Assembly: GCA_937915925.1 (NCBI GenBank)
Contig: CALGGM010000042.1
Span: 35,451 to 99,450, forward strand
Length of the DNA stretch: 64,000 bases
From: an uncultured Clostridia bacterium
GTDB lineage: Bacteria > Bacillota > Clostridia > Christensenellales > CAG-138
Direction: 5' to 3'
The notes under the pieces were generated by a model. It did no database searches. It was not told the DNA's origin and saw only the letters and a program-made list of their open reading frames with translations. Shown in pieces: positions 52,704 through 59,760 of this stretch (position 1 is its first letter; each line of letters starts with the position of its first letter). A program made the position numbers and the translations under genes.

Positions 52704-53161
52704 TGGCCGTTCGTCGTATCATCGAAACCGAATCGGAGATGCAGGCGCTCGGCGAACGGATCGCAAACCTTTGCGATCGGCATGGGTTTATCGCGCTGTA
52801 CGGCGATCTCGGCTCCGGCAAGACCGCGTTTGCGAACGGCGCGGCAAGAGCGTTCGGCGTCACGCATATCGCAAGTCCGACGTTCACGATCGTCTGCGAG
52901 TATCCGACCGAGCCGAAGCTGTATCATTTCGACGCGTACCGGCTCAGCGATTCGGACGAGCTTTACGCGATCGGCTTTGCGGACTATCTTCGCGAGGACG
53001 CGCTGATCTTGATGGAATGGGCGAATTTGGTTTCGGACGCGCTGCCCGCCGAACGACTCGACATTACGATTTCGGGCTCCGGTATGGAGCCGAGAACGGT
53101 CACGATCGAACCGCGCGGAACGCGGTATGAGGAGATGCTTTATGAAGATTCTTGCGTTTGA
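52703..53161 (+). CDS. tsaE: tRNA t6A synthesis ATPase TsaE
   Basis: ATPase of the TsaBDE complex that makes threonylcarbamoyl-A37 in tRNA. The 152-aa protein has P-loop GDLGSGKTAFANG, ASPTFTIVCEY, and HFDAYRLSDSDEL followed by LMEWANLV, all typical. Start ATG overlaps the tgt stop by one base. tsaB follows with an overlap of 20 bp. Confidence 0.95.
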   Translation: MAVRRIIETESEMQALGERIANLCDRHGFIALYGDLGSGKTAFANGAARAFGVTHIASPTFTIVCEYPTEPKLYHFDAYRLSDSDELYAIGFADYLREDALILMEWANLVSDALPAERLDITISGSGMEPRTVTIEPRGTRYEEMLYEDSCV

Positions 53162-53729
53162 AACGACCGACGCGGTCGCCTCCGTTGCGCTGTATCTGGA
53201 CGGCGAAGTTTTTGAGACCGTGATCGAAACGGATCGCCGCCACGCGGAATCCGTGCTGCCCGCGGCGGACGCGCTGCTTTGTGCGCACGGGCTGACGACC
53301 GCGGATATGGACGCCTTTGCGGCGGACGTCGGACCGGGTTCGTTTACCGGCGTGCGCATCGGCGTGTGCAACGCAAACGCGCTCGGCGCAGCGCATCAAA
53401 AGCCCGTGATCGCGGTCGACGCGCTCGAAACGCTTGCCTATCCCTATCGGGAGGAAACGGTCTGCGCATTGATCGACGCGCGAAACGGAAACGGGTATGG
53501 CGCCGTGTATCGGAACGGCGAGCCCATCGTTTCGCCCTGTGCCTGCGTGAACGCCGATTTTATGGCTTCCTTGCCGGAAAACTGTCGGATGGTCGGTACG
53601 GCGACGGAGGACCCGAAGCTGCCTTCCGCTGCCGCTGTGGCAAGGATTGCGGCAGGCAGGCAGGGGGAGAAGGAAATCGCGCCGCTGTATCTGAAGCTGT
53701 CGCAGGCGGAAAGGCTGTACAAAGGATGA
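53142..53729 (+). CDS. tsaB: tRNA t6A synthesis protein TsaB
   Basis: Non-catalytic ASKHA-fold partner of TsaD. The 195-aa protein starts MKILAFETTDAVASVALYLD and contains HAESVLPAADALL, the characteristic VGPGSFTGVRIGV, and IDARNGNGYGAVY. The start ATG at 53142 is the one that gives the family N-terminus; it lies within tsaE after GGAGATGCTTT. rimI overlaps its stop. tsaD is not found in the window. Confidence 0.95.
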   Translation: MKILAFETTDAVASVALYLDGEVFETVIETDRRHAESVLPAADALLCAHGLTTADMDAFAADVGPGSFTGVRIGVCNANALGAAHQKPVIAVDALETLAYPYREETVCALIDARNGNGYGAVYRNGEPIVSPCACVNADFMASLPENCRMVGTATEDPKLPSAAAVARIAAGRQGEKEIAPLYLKLSQAERLYKG

Positions 53730-54241
53730 TCATTGCAAGAGCCATGCAAAAGGCGGATCTCAAGTCTGTTTATGAGATCGAGGTGCTTTCGTTCCGCACG
53801 CCGTGGTCGATGCGATCGCTCGCGGGCGAGCTGAAAAACAAAGTCGCGCACTATACCGTACTGGAGATGGACGGAACGGTCGTCGGCTACTGCGGCATGT
53901 GGGTGCTGTTTGAGGAAGCGCATATCACGAACATCGCGATCCATCCGGAGCATAGGGGACACGGATATGGAAAGCTGCTGCTTCAGGCTGCAATGCGCGT
54001 CGCGGCGTCGTTCGGCGCGGAGATGATGACGCTTGAGGTACGCGAGAAAAATTTCGTCGCGCAGCAGATGTATGAGGAAATGGACTTTCTTATGCAGGGA
54101 CGCAGAAAGCGCTATTATAGCGACACCGGCGAGGACGCGCTGCTCCTTTGGAATCGGAATATTCTCGCGACCGTTGAAAATAATGCTTGCCTAAATGAAA
54201 AATATCTGTTACAATCGGAAACGTTTTTGAAGGGGGATTAA
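53726..54241 (+). CDS. rimI: Ribosomal-protein-alanine N-acetyltransferase
   Basis: GNAT enzyme that acetylates the N-terminal Ala of ribosomal protein S18 or related targets. The 171-aa protein has AHITNIAIHPEHRGHGYGKL (motif A with acetyl-CoA loop) and LEVREKNFVAQQMYEEM. The start ATG sits 4 bp inside tsaB. A C-terminal tail of about 20 residues beyond the GNAT fold is unusual. The tsaE-tsaB-rimI order is widespread in Firmicutes. Confidence 0.93.
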   Translation: MIIARAMQKADLKSVYEIEVLSFRTPWSMRSLAGELKNKVAHYTVLEMDGTVVGYCGMWVLFEEAHITNIAIHPEHRGHGYGKLLLQAAMRVAASFGAEMMTLEVREKNFVAQQMYEEMDFLMQGRRKRYYSDTGEDALLLWNRNILATVENNACLNEKYLLQSETFLKGD

Positions 54242-54244
54242 AGT

Positions 54245-54745
54245 ATGAGTTTATACGATACCTGGCAGCAGGTTGCGCAGTCGCAGCAGACGCGCGAGGC
54301 GTACAACGCCTTCTGGGGCACCTATTTTGAGGCGGAGAAGCAGAACTACAAGAAGATTCTTGCAAACCACGAAACGGTCTTTTCCGGAAAGCTCAAGGAC
54401 GTTGCGGCGCAGTTTGATATGGATCCGGTCACGTTCACTGGATTTTTGGACGGCGCGAACACGAGCTTCAAGGACGGCGAGAAGGATCTGAACGCGCTCG
54501 ACGAGGAGAGCGAGATCACGCTGGATTTCGACTTTGACCGTCTGTATATCAACATGCACAACGCAAAGGCGGATTGGCTTTACAATTTGCCGGAGTGGGA
54601 GAACGTCCGCACCGAGGAACAGCGCAAGGAGCTGACTAAGCAGTACCGTGCGGAGAAGATCTTTGTCGCGCCGCAGACGGTCGGCAGAAACGATCCCTGC
54701 CCGTGCGGAAGCGGCAAGAAGTATAAAAAGTGCTGCGGGAAGTAA
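54245..54745 (+). CDS. SEC-C metal-binding protein of unknown function
   Basis: The 166-aa protein ends in a SEC-C zinc motif, NDPCPCGSGKKYKKCCGK, as found at the C-terminus of SecA and many small proteins. The first ~145 residues are mostly helical and charged, with no known domain. The ATG follows AAGGGGGATTAAAGT, 3 bp after rimI. Role unknown; a link to protein export or ribosomes is often inferred for SEC-C proteins but is not shown here. Confidence 0.82.
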   Translation: MSLYDTWQQVAQSQQTREAYNAFWGTYFEAEKQNYKKILANHETVFSGKLKDVAAQFDMDPVTFTGFLDGANTSFKDGEKDLNALDEESEITLDFDFDRLYINMHNAKADWLYNLPEWENVRTEEQRKELTKQYRAEKIFVAPQTVGRNDPCPCGSGKKYKKCCGK

Positions 54746-54753
54746 AAAAGTGA

Positions 54754-54782
54754 TTGACAGATTCGAATTCGTCTGTTAAAAT
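54754..54782 (+). promoter_or_regulatory. Promoter of the six-tRNA array
   Basis: TTGACA (54754-54759), 17-bp spacer, TAAAAT (54777-54782), 19 bp before tRNA-Arg. Confidence 0.8.
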
Positions 54783-54801
54783 ATGAACTCGGAACTGCGA
54801 T

Positions 54802-54878
54802 GCGTCTGTAGCTCAGCAGGATAGAGCAACGGCCTTCTAAGCCGTAGGTCCCGGGTTCGAATCCCTGCAGGCGCGCCA
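54802..54878 (+). tRNA. tRNA-Arg (UCU)
   Basis: Acceptor GCGTCTG / CAGGCGC (one G-U), anticodon TCT in CTTCTAA, T-loop GTTCGAATC, CCA encoded. Confidence 0.95.
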
Positions 54879-54936
54879 AAAAGCGCATCCCCGGGGAAAC
54901 CGCTCGGGGATGCGGGAATCTTTGCAGGGCGTACGT

Positions 54937-55014
54937 GGTGGATATAGTTCAGTTGGTTAGAATGCCAGATTGTGGCTCTGGAGGTCGTGGGTTCGAGTCC
55001 CACTATCCACCCCA
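54937..55014 (+). tRNA. tRNA-His (GUG)
   Basis: Acceptor GTGGATA / TATCCAC with the extra G at -1 opposite C73, as required for tRNA-His. Anticodon GTG in TTGTGGC, T-loop GTTCGAGTC, CCA encoded. Confidence 0.95.
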
Positions 55015-55058
55015 TTTGCTCGTGAGCCGGGTCATGCGGCCCGGCTCAAAAGCAACTC

Positions 55059-55133
55059 TGGGGTGTAGCCAAGCGGTAAGGCAGTGGACTTTGACTCCAT
55101 CATTCGTGCGTTCAAATCGCGCCACCCCAGCCA
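55059..55133 (+). tRNA. tRNA-Gln (UUG)
   Basis: Acceptor TGGGGTG / CACCCCA (U1-A72 typical of Gln), anticodon TTG in CTTTGAC, T-loop GTTCAAATC, CCA encoded. Confidence 0.95.
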
Positions 55134-55134
55134 T

Positions 55135-55210
55135 GACCCGTTAGCTCAGTCGGTAGAGCACTTGACTTTTAATCAAGGTGTCCGGGGTTCGAATCCCCGA
55201 CGGGTCACCA
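55135..55210 (+). tRNA. tRNA-Lys (UUU)
   Basis: Acceptor GACCCGT / ACGGGTC, anticodon TTT in CTTTTAA, T-loop GTTCGAATC, CCA encoded. Only one base separates it from tRNA-Gln. Confidence 0.95.
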
Positions 55211-55221
55211 AGATTGTTCAA

Positions 55222-55305
55222 GCGGACGTGGCGGAATTGGCAGACGCGCCGGATTTAGGTTCCGGTGCCATAGGCGTATGAGTTCAAGTCTCTTCGTCCG
55301 CACCA
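55222..55305 (+). tRNA. tRNA-Leu (UAG)
   Basis: Class II tRNA. Acceptor GCGGACG / CGTCCGC, anticodon stem CCGGA / TCCGG with loop TTTAGGT (TAG), variable arm, CCA encoded. Confidence 0.95.
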
Positions 55306-55308
55306 CAT

Positions 55309-55382
55309 GCAGGTATAGTGTAGCGGTAACACATTAGCCTTCCAAGCTGAGATCACGGGTTCGAGTCCCGTTACCTGCTCCA
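55309..55382 (+). tRNA. tRNA-Gly (UCC)
   Basis: Acceptor GCAGGTA / TACCTGC, anticodon TCC in CTTCCAA, T-loop GTTCGAGTC, CCA encoded. Last gene of the array. Confidence 0.95.
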
Positions 55383-55386
55383 TCAA

Positions 55387-55425
55387 GAAAACCTCTTTTG
55401 TCTACCAAGGCAAGAGAGGTTTCTT
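55387..55425 (+). terminator. Terminator of the second tRNA array
   Basis: GAAAACCTCTTTTG / CAAGAGAGGTTTC stem, with TCTACCAAGG between the arms and T-rich sequence after. Related in sequence to the terminator of the first array. Confidence 0.75.
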
Positions 55426-55500
55426 ATGTTATGGTTGAAGTGCATCAAATTTTTTGGTACAATAGTATCCAAGATTAATTGAAGGAAAGGACAAGTTAAA

Positions 55501-55854
55501 ATGTTTAACTTATTTAGGAAGACTGCCGCTATTGAAGTTGATGAGCAAAAAGTCGATTCTTTCGTTGAGTGGTTTCTTGAACATGAAGATAAGATCATCG
55601 AAAGTGTTGAGAACCGGATGACTGACAGACAGACGATGCTCTCTACCCTGGATGAGGTAGAAAGGCAGCTGGCGTTGGTATATCGTGACGGCTATAAAGG
55701 CCGTATCGAATTCGATTACGGCGGCAAGGGGGACGACTGGCAATTAAACCTTTATCATAAAAACAACGCATTTTTAATCAAAGCCGCTGGGTCAATAGCG
55801 AATAAAATAAATAACCGGAATGTCCCAAAGTGGAGCGTTAATGTTAGCAAATAG
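55501..55854 (+). CDS. AT-rich hypothetical protein
   Basis: The 117-aa acidic N-half / basic C-half protein has no membrane segment or known motif; it contains YKGRIEFDYGGKGDDWQ and ends in an Asn/Lys-rich tail. The ATG follows GAAGGAAAGGACAAGTTAAA and a TACAAT box lies about 40 bp upstream, so expression is plausible. Base composition and codon use (AAA, AAT, ATA, TTA) are clearly more AT-rich than in the rest of the window, pointing to recent acquisition. It sits between a tRNA array and a palindromic element. Function unknown. Confidence 0.65.
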   Translation: MFNLFRKTAAIEVDEQKVDSFVEWFLEHEDKIIESVENRMTDRQTMLSTLDEVERQLALVYRDGYKGRIEFDYGGKGDDWQLNLYHKNNAFLIKAAGSIANKINNRNVPKWSVNVSK

Positions 55855-55934
55855 ATCAAGTTTTACTACACGATCCGCTTCCTCTAGTGGTGTATTTTTA
55901 GTCTTGGTACACTTTTGCACGCTCTTTCACATGA

Positions 55935-55970
55935 AAAACGTCTTTTGTCTTCGGACACAAGACGTTTTTT
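55935..55970 (+). terminator. Strong hairpin terminator
   Basis: AAACGTCTTTTGTC / GACACAAGACGTTT with one mismatch and a TTCG loop, then six T. It terminates transcription from the AT-rich gene. Confidence 0.85.
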
Positions 55971-55973
55971 CAA

Positions 55974-56047
55974 CGAAATTCACCTTTTCAGGTGGGTGAA
56001 ATCACTTCGTGGTGAAATCGACCGCTGCGGTCGGCAGGTGGATTTCG
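55974..56047. repeat. 74-bp palindromic (REP/MITE-like) element
   Basis: Outer arms CGAAATTCACCT (55974-55985) and AGGTGGATTTCG (56036-56047) are complementary at 11 of 12 positions, with a G-T pair for the last. Between them lie a CAC-TTC-GTG mini-hairpin and CGACCG-CTG-CGGTCG. It has no open frame. The layout is that of an interspersed palindromic repeat. Confidence 0.6.
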
Positions 56048-56084
56048 CTTTCAGCTACAATAATCCTATATTTTATTTTCTGTG

Positions 56085-56118
56085 AACCTTTCGTCTTCCT
56101 TTTACGACTATATAGGTG
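56085..56118 (+). promoter_or_regulatory. ECF-type promoter of the fused sigma factor
   Basis: AACCTTTCG -35 box and ACTATATA before GGTG, 30 bp from the first A of AACC to the GGTG. It matches the three module promoters at 43.6, 45.95 and 48.1 kb. Confidence 0.75.
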
Positions 56119-56154
56119 AAGACGTCCTCAATAGAAAGGAAAAGAGGTGAGAGC

Positions 56155-57444
56155 ATGAGCGATTTTGAAACGATGCTTTCGAGCGTAATGAACCCGCTGG
56201 AGCGTTTTGTGAAGTTCCGGGTCGGAAATCCTTCGGATGCGGAGGATATCGTGCAGGAGGTTCTGATCGCGGCGTATCGGAATGCGGACATGGTTTCAAA
56301 TGAGGAGATGTTCAAGCCGTGGATTCTCGGCATCGCAAAGCACAAATGCAACGACTATTTCCGCGCAAGCGCGAAGCGCATGGAGCTGCCGCTCGAATCG
56401 ATCGAAGAGACCGTTGCGGCGATCGGACTGCACGGCGTCACGACGCGCATTGCCGTGCGGGAAACGCTCGATCGCCTGGGCGACACAGAGCGTCAGATCC
56501 TGTACCTGAGCTTTTTTAAGGAACTTTCGCAAGCGGAGATCGCAAGAAGGCTCGGCATTCCCGTCGGAACGGTCAAGAGCCGCCTCTTTCATGCGAAGCA
56601 GCAGTTCAGAGAACAGTACCCCTATGAGACGAAAGGAGAAACCGATATGAAACGCAATCAAAACATTCTTCCGGAATATCTTCCGGATTATCAAATTACG
56701 AAGACGGACGGCGAACCGTTTGCGGTTTGCTGGGAGGAAACGATGGGCTGGTTCATCGTGCCGAAGGTCGGCGAACGCTGTTCATGGGCAATGTACGACT
56801 TCCCGAAGCGCAAGCGCACCGAGCAATGCGAACTGACCGTTGTCGGCAGAGCCGAGGTGCACGGCGTCGAGGGCGTCGAGATCGAAGCCGTCGAGTACGA
56901 TCCCGTCAGCTTCAACCGCTTTGACGGATCGAACGAAACCAAGAGCAGCTTTATCGCACAGCTGACCGATACGCATTGCCGGTTCCTTGCGGAGAGCCAT
57001 GTCGAAGACGGCGTAAAGCGCGTTTTTACCTTCCTTGACGGGGACGAGTTTACGAAAAACTGGGGCTTCGGCAAGGACAACTGCGGCAAGGAAACGCATC
57101 TTTCACCGAAGGGAACGATCCGAAAAGAGGGCAATGTTATAACGACGGCAAAGAGCGCGTTCATGCTGGACGTCGTCGGGCGATACGAGGTCGCGATCAA
57201 CGGAAAACGCTACGATACCGTTTGCGTGATCGATGCGGGCGAATACGAAAGCGGCGTGCTCACCGAGCAGTATCTGGATCAAAACGGCAGAACGGTGCTC
57301 TGGAGACGCTTTAACCGCGACGACTGGATGCAGGAACGCTACAAGCGCCCGTGGGCCGAACTGCTTCCCGAGAACGAACGGATCACCGTGGACGAACAGA
57401 CCTATGTCCACTGGTACGACTGCATTACGGATTACATCCTGTAA
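56155..57444 (+). CDS. ECF sigma factor with fused soluble C-terminal domain
   Basis: The 429-aa protein has an ECF sigma core in residues 1-~165: region 2 with PSDAEDIVQEVLIAAYRNAD and PWILGIAKHKCNDYFR, region 4 with LSQAEIARRLGIPVG and TVKSRLFHAKQQFR. It continues in frame into a C-terminal domain of about 260 residues, rich in aromatic residues and without membrane segments (CWEETMGWFIVPKVGERCSW, WYDCITDYIL). The domain probably regulates the sigma part in cis, replacing a membrane anti-sigma. The start is the ATG after AAAGAGGTGAGAGC; an upstream in-frame ATG adds 13 residues. Confidence 0.88.
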   Translation: MSDFETMLSSVMNPLERFVKFRVGNPSDAEDIVQEVLIAAYRNADMVSNEEMFKPWILGIAKHKCNDYFRASAKRMELPLESIEETVAAIGLHGVTTRIAVRETLDRLGDTERQILYLSFFKELSQAEIARRLGIPVGTVKSRLFHAKQQFREQYPYETKGETDMKRNQNILPEYLPDYQITKTDGEPFAVCWEETMGWFIVPKVGERCSWAMYDFPKRKRTEQCELTVVGRAEVHGVEGVEIEAVEYDPVSFNRFDGSNETKSSFIAQLTDTHCRFLAESHVEDGVKRVFTFLDGDEFTKNWGFGKDNCGKETHLSPKGTIRKEGNVITTAKSAFMLDVVGRYEVAINGKRYDTVCVIDAGEYESGVLTEQYLDQNGRTVLWRRFNRDDWMQERYKRPWAELLPENERITVDEQTYVHWYDCITDYIL

Positions 57445-57457
57445 CGCTTATTGAAAG

Positions 57458-57500
57458 AAACAGTGCCTCTGAACCGACCGGCTCGGAGGCGCTGTTTGTT
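57458..57500. terminator. Terminator between convergent genes
   Basis: AAACAGTGCCTCTGA / TCGGAGGCGCTGTTT with two internal mismatches and an ACCGACCGGC loop. A-run left and T-run right allow use from both strands. Confidence 0.7.
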
Positions 57501-57509
57501 TTGTTTGCT

Positions 57510-58331
57510 TTATTCGCCGACTTTGAAGACACCCTCGGAAACGGTGAGATGAATCTCGCCGTCCTTTGTTTCGAGAATGACCGGATCATAGAAGGAGATT
57601 GCTTCGAGCGTTTCCGGATCCGGGGGATTCTTTGCGGAATCGCAGATGATTACGTACGACGGCATAGCCGCGGTCATCAGCGCAAACGTGTTTTTATCAT
57701 AGACGCCGTGATGCGGAAGTTTTAAAACGTCGCAGGAAAGATTGCGCGTGCCGAACACGAGCCGTTCAAGCTCCGCGCCCTCCGCGTCGCCCATAAAGAG
57801 ATACGTCTTTCCGCCGTACAGAATCTTCGTGATCAGGGATTGTTCGTTGTCACTCTTTCCGTTGAAGGCAACGGGGGAGACCCACACGCTTAGATCCATC
57901 GCGCCGAAGGTCAGCGACAGATCGGCGGACAGATATGAGACCTCGGCGTCGGATTCCGTGAGCGCACCCAAAAGCTGGGCGTACTGCTTGGATTCCTTTT
58001 CATAGCTCGGCAGAAGAATGCGGTCGATCGGCATCTCATCTACGATCGCGTCCGCGCCGCCGATGTGATCCTTGTCAAAATGCGTGAGGATCAGAAGGTC
58101 GAGCTTTTCGATCCCAAGCGAACGCATCCGCTCCACCAGCTCGTCGCCGTCACCGTTCTCGCCCGTGTCGATCATGACGGCGGCGTCGGAGGTGCGGATC
58201 AGTAGCGCGTCCGCTTTTCCCACCGAAAAAGCGTACAGCTCAAGCTTGTCGGTGTCCTCCGAAACGGTCGGATCATAGGCGCAGCCGAACAGGAACAGCA
58301 ATGAAATTAAAATAAGAGCAATGCGTTTCAT
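57510..58331 (-). CDS. ComEC-like metallo-beta-lactamase-fold lipoprotein
   Basis: The 273-aa secreted lipoprotein has a signal ending in LLFLFGC (Cys17). It then has a metallo-beta-lactamase fold with the metal motif LTHFDKDHIGG (HxxxDH form), the later LFMGDAEG, and LKLPHHGVYD. These match the stand-alone ComEC C-terminal-domain hydrolases found outside the membrane in Firmicutes, which may act on DNA or nucleotides. The start chosen is the ATG that begins MKRIALIL; the longer frame has no signal and runs over the opposite promoter. Confidence 0.85.
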   Translation of the reverse strand: MKRIALILISLLFLFGCAYDPTVSEDTDKLELYAFSVGKADALLIRTSDAAVMIDTGENGDGDELVERMRSLGIEKLDLLILTHFDKDHIGGADAIVDEMPIDRILLPSYEKESKQYAQLLGALTESDAEVSYLSADLSLTFGAMDLSVWVSPVAFNGKSDNEQSLITKILYGGKTYLFMGDAEGAELERLVFGTRNLSCDVLKLPHHGVYDKNTFALMTAAMPSYVIICDSAKNPPDPETLEAISFYDPVILETKDGEIHLTVSEGVFKVGE

Positions 58332-58359
58332 GCAATGAGTATACCCAAAAAATACGCCG

Positions 58360-58387
58360 TTGACAAGCCCCGAAAACGTGTTATAAT
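58360..58387 (+). promoter_or_regulatory. Consensus sigma-A promoter of the LexA-box gene
   Basis: Perfect TTGACA (58360-58365), 16-bp spacer and perfect TATAAT (58382-58387). Confidence 0.9.
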
Positions 58388-58394
58388 AAAGATA

Positions 58395-58408
58395 CGAACA
58401 AATGTTCG
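58395..58408 (+). promoter_or_regulatory. LexA (SOS) box
   Basis: CGAACAAATGTTCG matches the Firmicute LexA/DinR operator pattern CGAAC-N4-GTTCG exactly. It covers the predicted transcription start, so LexA binding would block RNA polymerase. Confidence 0.85.
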
Positions 58409-58427
58409 CATATGGGAAGATTTGCGC

Positions 58428-58664
58428 ATGAAGGTATATGTCGGCGTAGAAAGCTACACGGATGAAATCGGTCATACAAGACCGCATATCGTGCATTGGG
58501 CGGACGGCCGCCGCTTCGAGATCCAGAAGGTCCTGGACGAGCGGCAGGCGGTCTGCGTCGGCGCGGGAGGACGCGGGATGCGCTACACCTGTCTCATCAA
58601 CGGACAGCGGCGGTTTTTGTTCTTTGAGGGACCACGCTGGTTTGTAGACGCCGCGAAAAATTAA
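58428..58664 (+). CDS. Small SOS-controlled protein (DUF6504-like)
   Basis: The 78-aa protein of a beta-rich type is common in Clostridia, often near DNA polymerase IV-type or lexA genes: VGVESYTDEIGHTRP at the N-terminus, WADGRRFEIQKVLDERQA, then GMRYTCLINGQRRFLFFEG. It resembles the DUF6504 proteins associated with ImuB-type polymerases. The ATG lies 20 bp beyond a perfect LexA box, with a weak GGGAAG further upstream. No polymerase gene is adjacent here, so it may act in trans in DNA damage tolerance. Family naming is tentative. Confidence 0.75.
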   Translation: MKVYVGVESYTDEIGHTRPHIVHWADGRRFEIQKVLDERQAVCVGAGGRGMRYTCLINGQRRFLFFEGPRWFVDAAKN

Positions 58665-58697
58665 TCGGAAACAGTAGCAACCGGAAAGAAACTGTGC

Positions 58698-58703
58698 TAT
58701 AAT
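58698..58703 (+). promoter_or_regulatory. Extended -10 box of the acidic small gene
   Basis: TGCTATAAT, a perfect TATAAT preceded by TG. The -35 is poor. The start codon is 29 bp downstream. Confidence 0.55.
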
Positions 58704-58731
58704 CTAAGAAAGAAATTATTCGGAGGCAAAT

Positions 58732-59052
58732 ATGGAAGAGGAATACAGCGTAGAGAACGCAAAAAATTACATCAAACAGCGCTTTGTGGAGCAGGGTGAT
58801 TTTCTGATTTTGAAGGAAGACGTATTCGATCAGATGCTGGATCGCATCGTTGAGCTTGACGAGGCGTTCATGGAGGAGACCGGCGTAAACGACGGCGAAG
58901 TCTATGACGACGATAAGGCGTTCGATTATCTGTTCGAGGGGATGCAGAAAGCGTTCGAGGAGCAGAAGATGTACTGCATGCGCTTCGTTGAGGATTACAT
59001 GGATTACAGCGAGGGCTATCTCGAAAGCATCGGCGCGATCGAGTGGGATTGA
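58732..59052 (+). CDS. Small acidic protein of unknown function
   Basis: The 106-aa protein is strongly acidic and helical (ENAKNYIKQRFVEQ, DDDKAFDYLFEGMQKAFEEQ), without membrane segment or metal motif. The ATG follows TTCGGAGGCAAAT. The SGNH hydrolase gene starts 4 bp after its stop, so they are probably cotranscribed. I do not recognise a family. Confidence 0.75.
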   Translation: MEEEYSVENAKNYIKQRFVEQGDFLILKEDVFDQMLDRIVELDEAFMEETGVNDGEVYDDDKAFDYLFEGMQKAFEEQKMYCMRFVEDYMDYSEGYLESIGAIEWD

Positions 59053-59056
59053 AACG

Positions 59057-59755
59057 GTGAAGGTTCTGTTTATCGGCAACAGTCATACCTACTTCAACGA
59101 CATGCCGCAACTGTTTGCCGGGATGTGCGAGGCTTTGATTGGCGAGCGGACGGAGGTCACGATGCTTGCGTTCTCGAACCGGACGCTTGCATGGCACTGC
59201 GAGGAATACTTTTCCGTGCGGTTTGCGCTTCTGTACGGCGGCTATGACTACTGTGTCATTCAGCAGTTCGGACATCCGGTTCCGCCGATCGAGGAGACGG
59301 AGCCGCCGATGGAACAGCTGATCCGCCTGTGCGAGCGGGTGGGAACGAAGCCGGTTCTGTACATGACGTGGGCAAAGAGGAACGAGCCGGAGAAGGCGGC
59401 GCTGATTTCGAAGATCTACCGTACGCTTGCCGAGCGCTACGGTGCGCGGCTTGCGCCGATCGCGGAGCTGTTCGAAATCGCACGCACGACGCATCCGGAG
59501 ATCGATCTCTATTGGTACGACGGCTCGCACGCGTCGCCGTACGGCGATTATCTGATCGCGGCAACGCTTGCCGCGGTGATCGTGCAGCCGAAGGATCTTC
59601 ATAATCTTCCGGACCGGCTGATCGATTTTCGCGTGCGCTTTGAAAAGGGAAAGGCGCCGACCGCGCTTTTAGACCGCCCGTCGATGGAAAAGGTTGCGGA
59701 TCCTGCGATCACGGCGGCGTTGCGGGAGATCGCCGAGGGCGTATTGAAGCAGTAA
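59057..59755 (+). CDS. SGNH-type hydrolase
   Basis: The 232-aa esterase-like protein has block I IGNSHTYFND (Ser nucleophile) and block V DGSHASPYGDYL with the catalytic Asp-x-x-His pair. YCVIQQFGHPVPPIEE lies between. The start is GTG at 59057, which gives the normal N-terminus MKVLFIGNSHTY. An upstream ATG is inside the preceding gene. It has no signal peptide, so it acts in the cytosol. It is directly followed by an acyltransferase-3 gene. Confidence 0.83.
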   Translation: MKVLFIGNSHTYFNDMPQLFAGMCEALIGERTEVTMLAFSNRTLAWHCEEYFSVRFALLYGGYDYCVIQQFGHPVPPIEETEPPMEQLIRLCERVGTKPVLYMTWAKRNEPEKAALISKIYRTLAERYGARLAPIAELFEIARTTHPEIDLYWYDGSHASPYGDYLIAATLAAVIVQPKDLHNLPDRLIDFRVRFEKGKAPTALLDRPSMEKVADPAITAALREIAEGVLKQ

Positions 59756-59760
59756 AACAC

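Larger units (their letters stand above)
55855..56084. other. Non-coding stretch with terminator and palindromic element
   Basis: No supported gene. It contains a strong hairpin (55935-55970), a 74-bp palindromic element (55974-56047) and AT-rich sequence leading into the ECF-type promoter of the fused sigma factor. Confidence 0.6.

Noticed and set aside
55383..56154. Integrated element with att repeats at tRNA-Gly
   Set aside because: No copy of the tRNA 3' end is found downstream and there is no integrase; only a small insertion remains possible.
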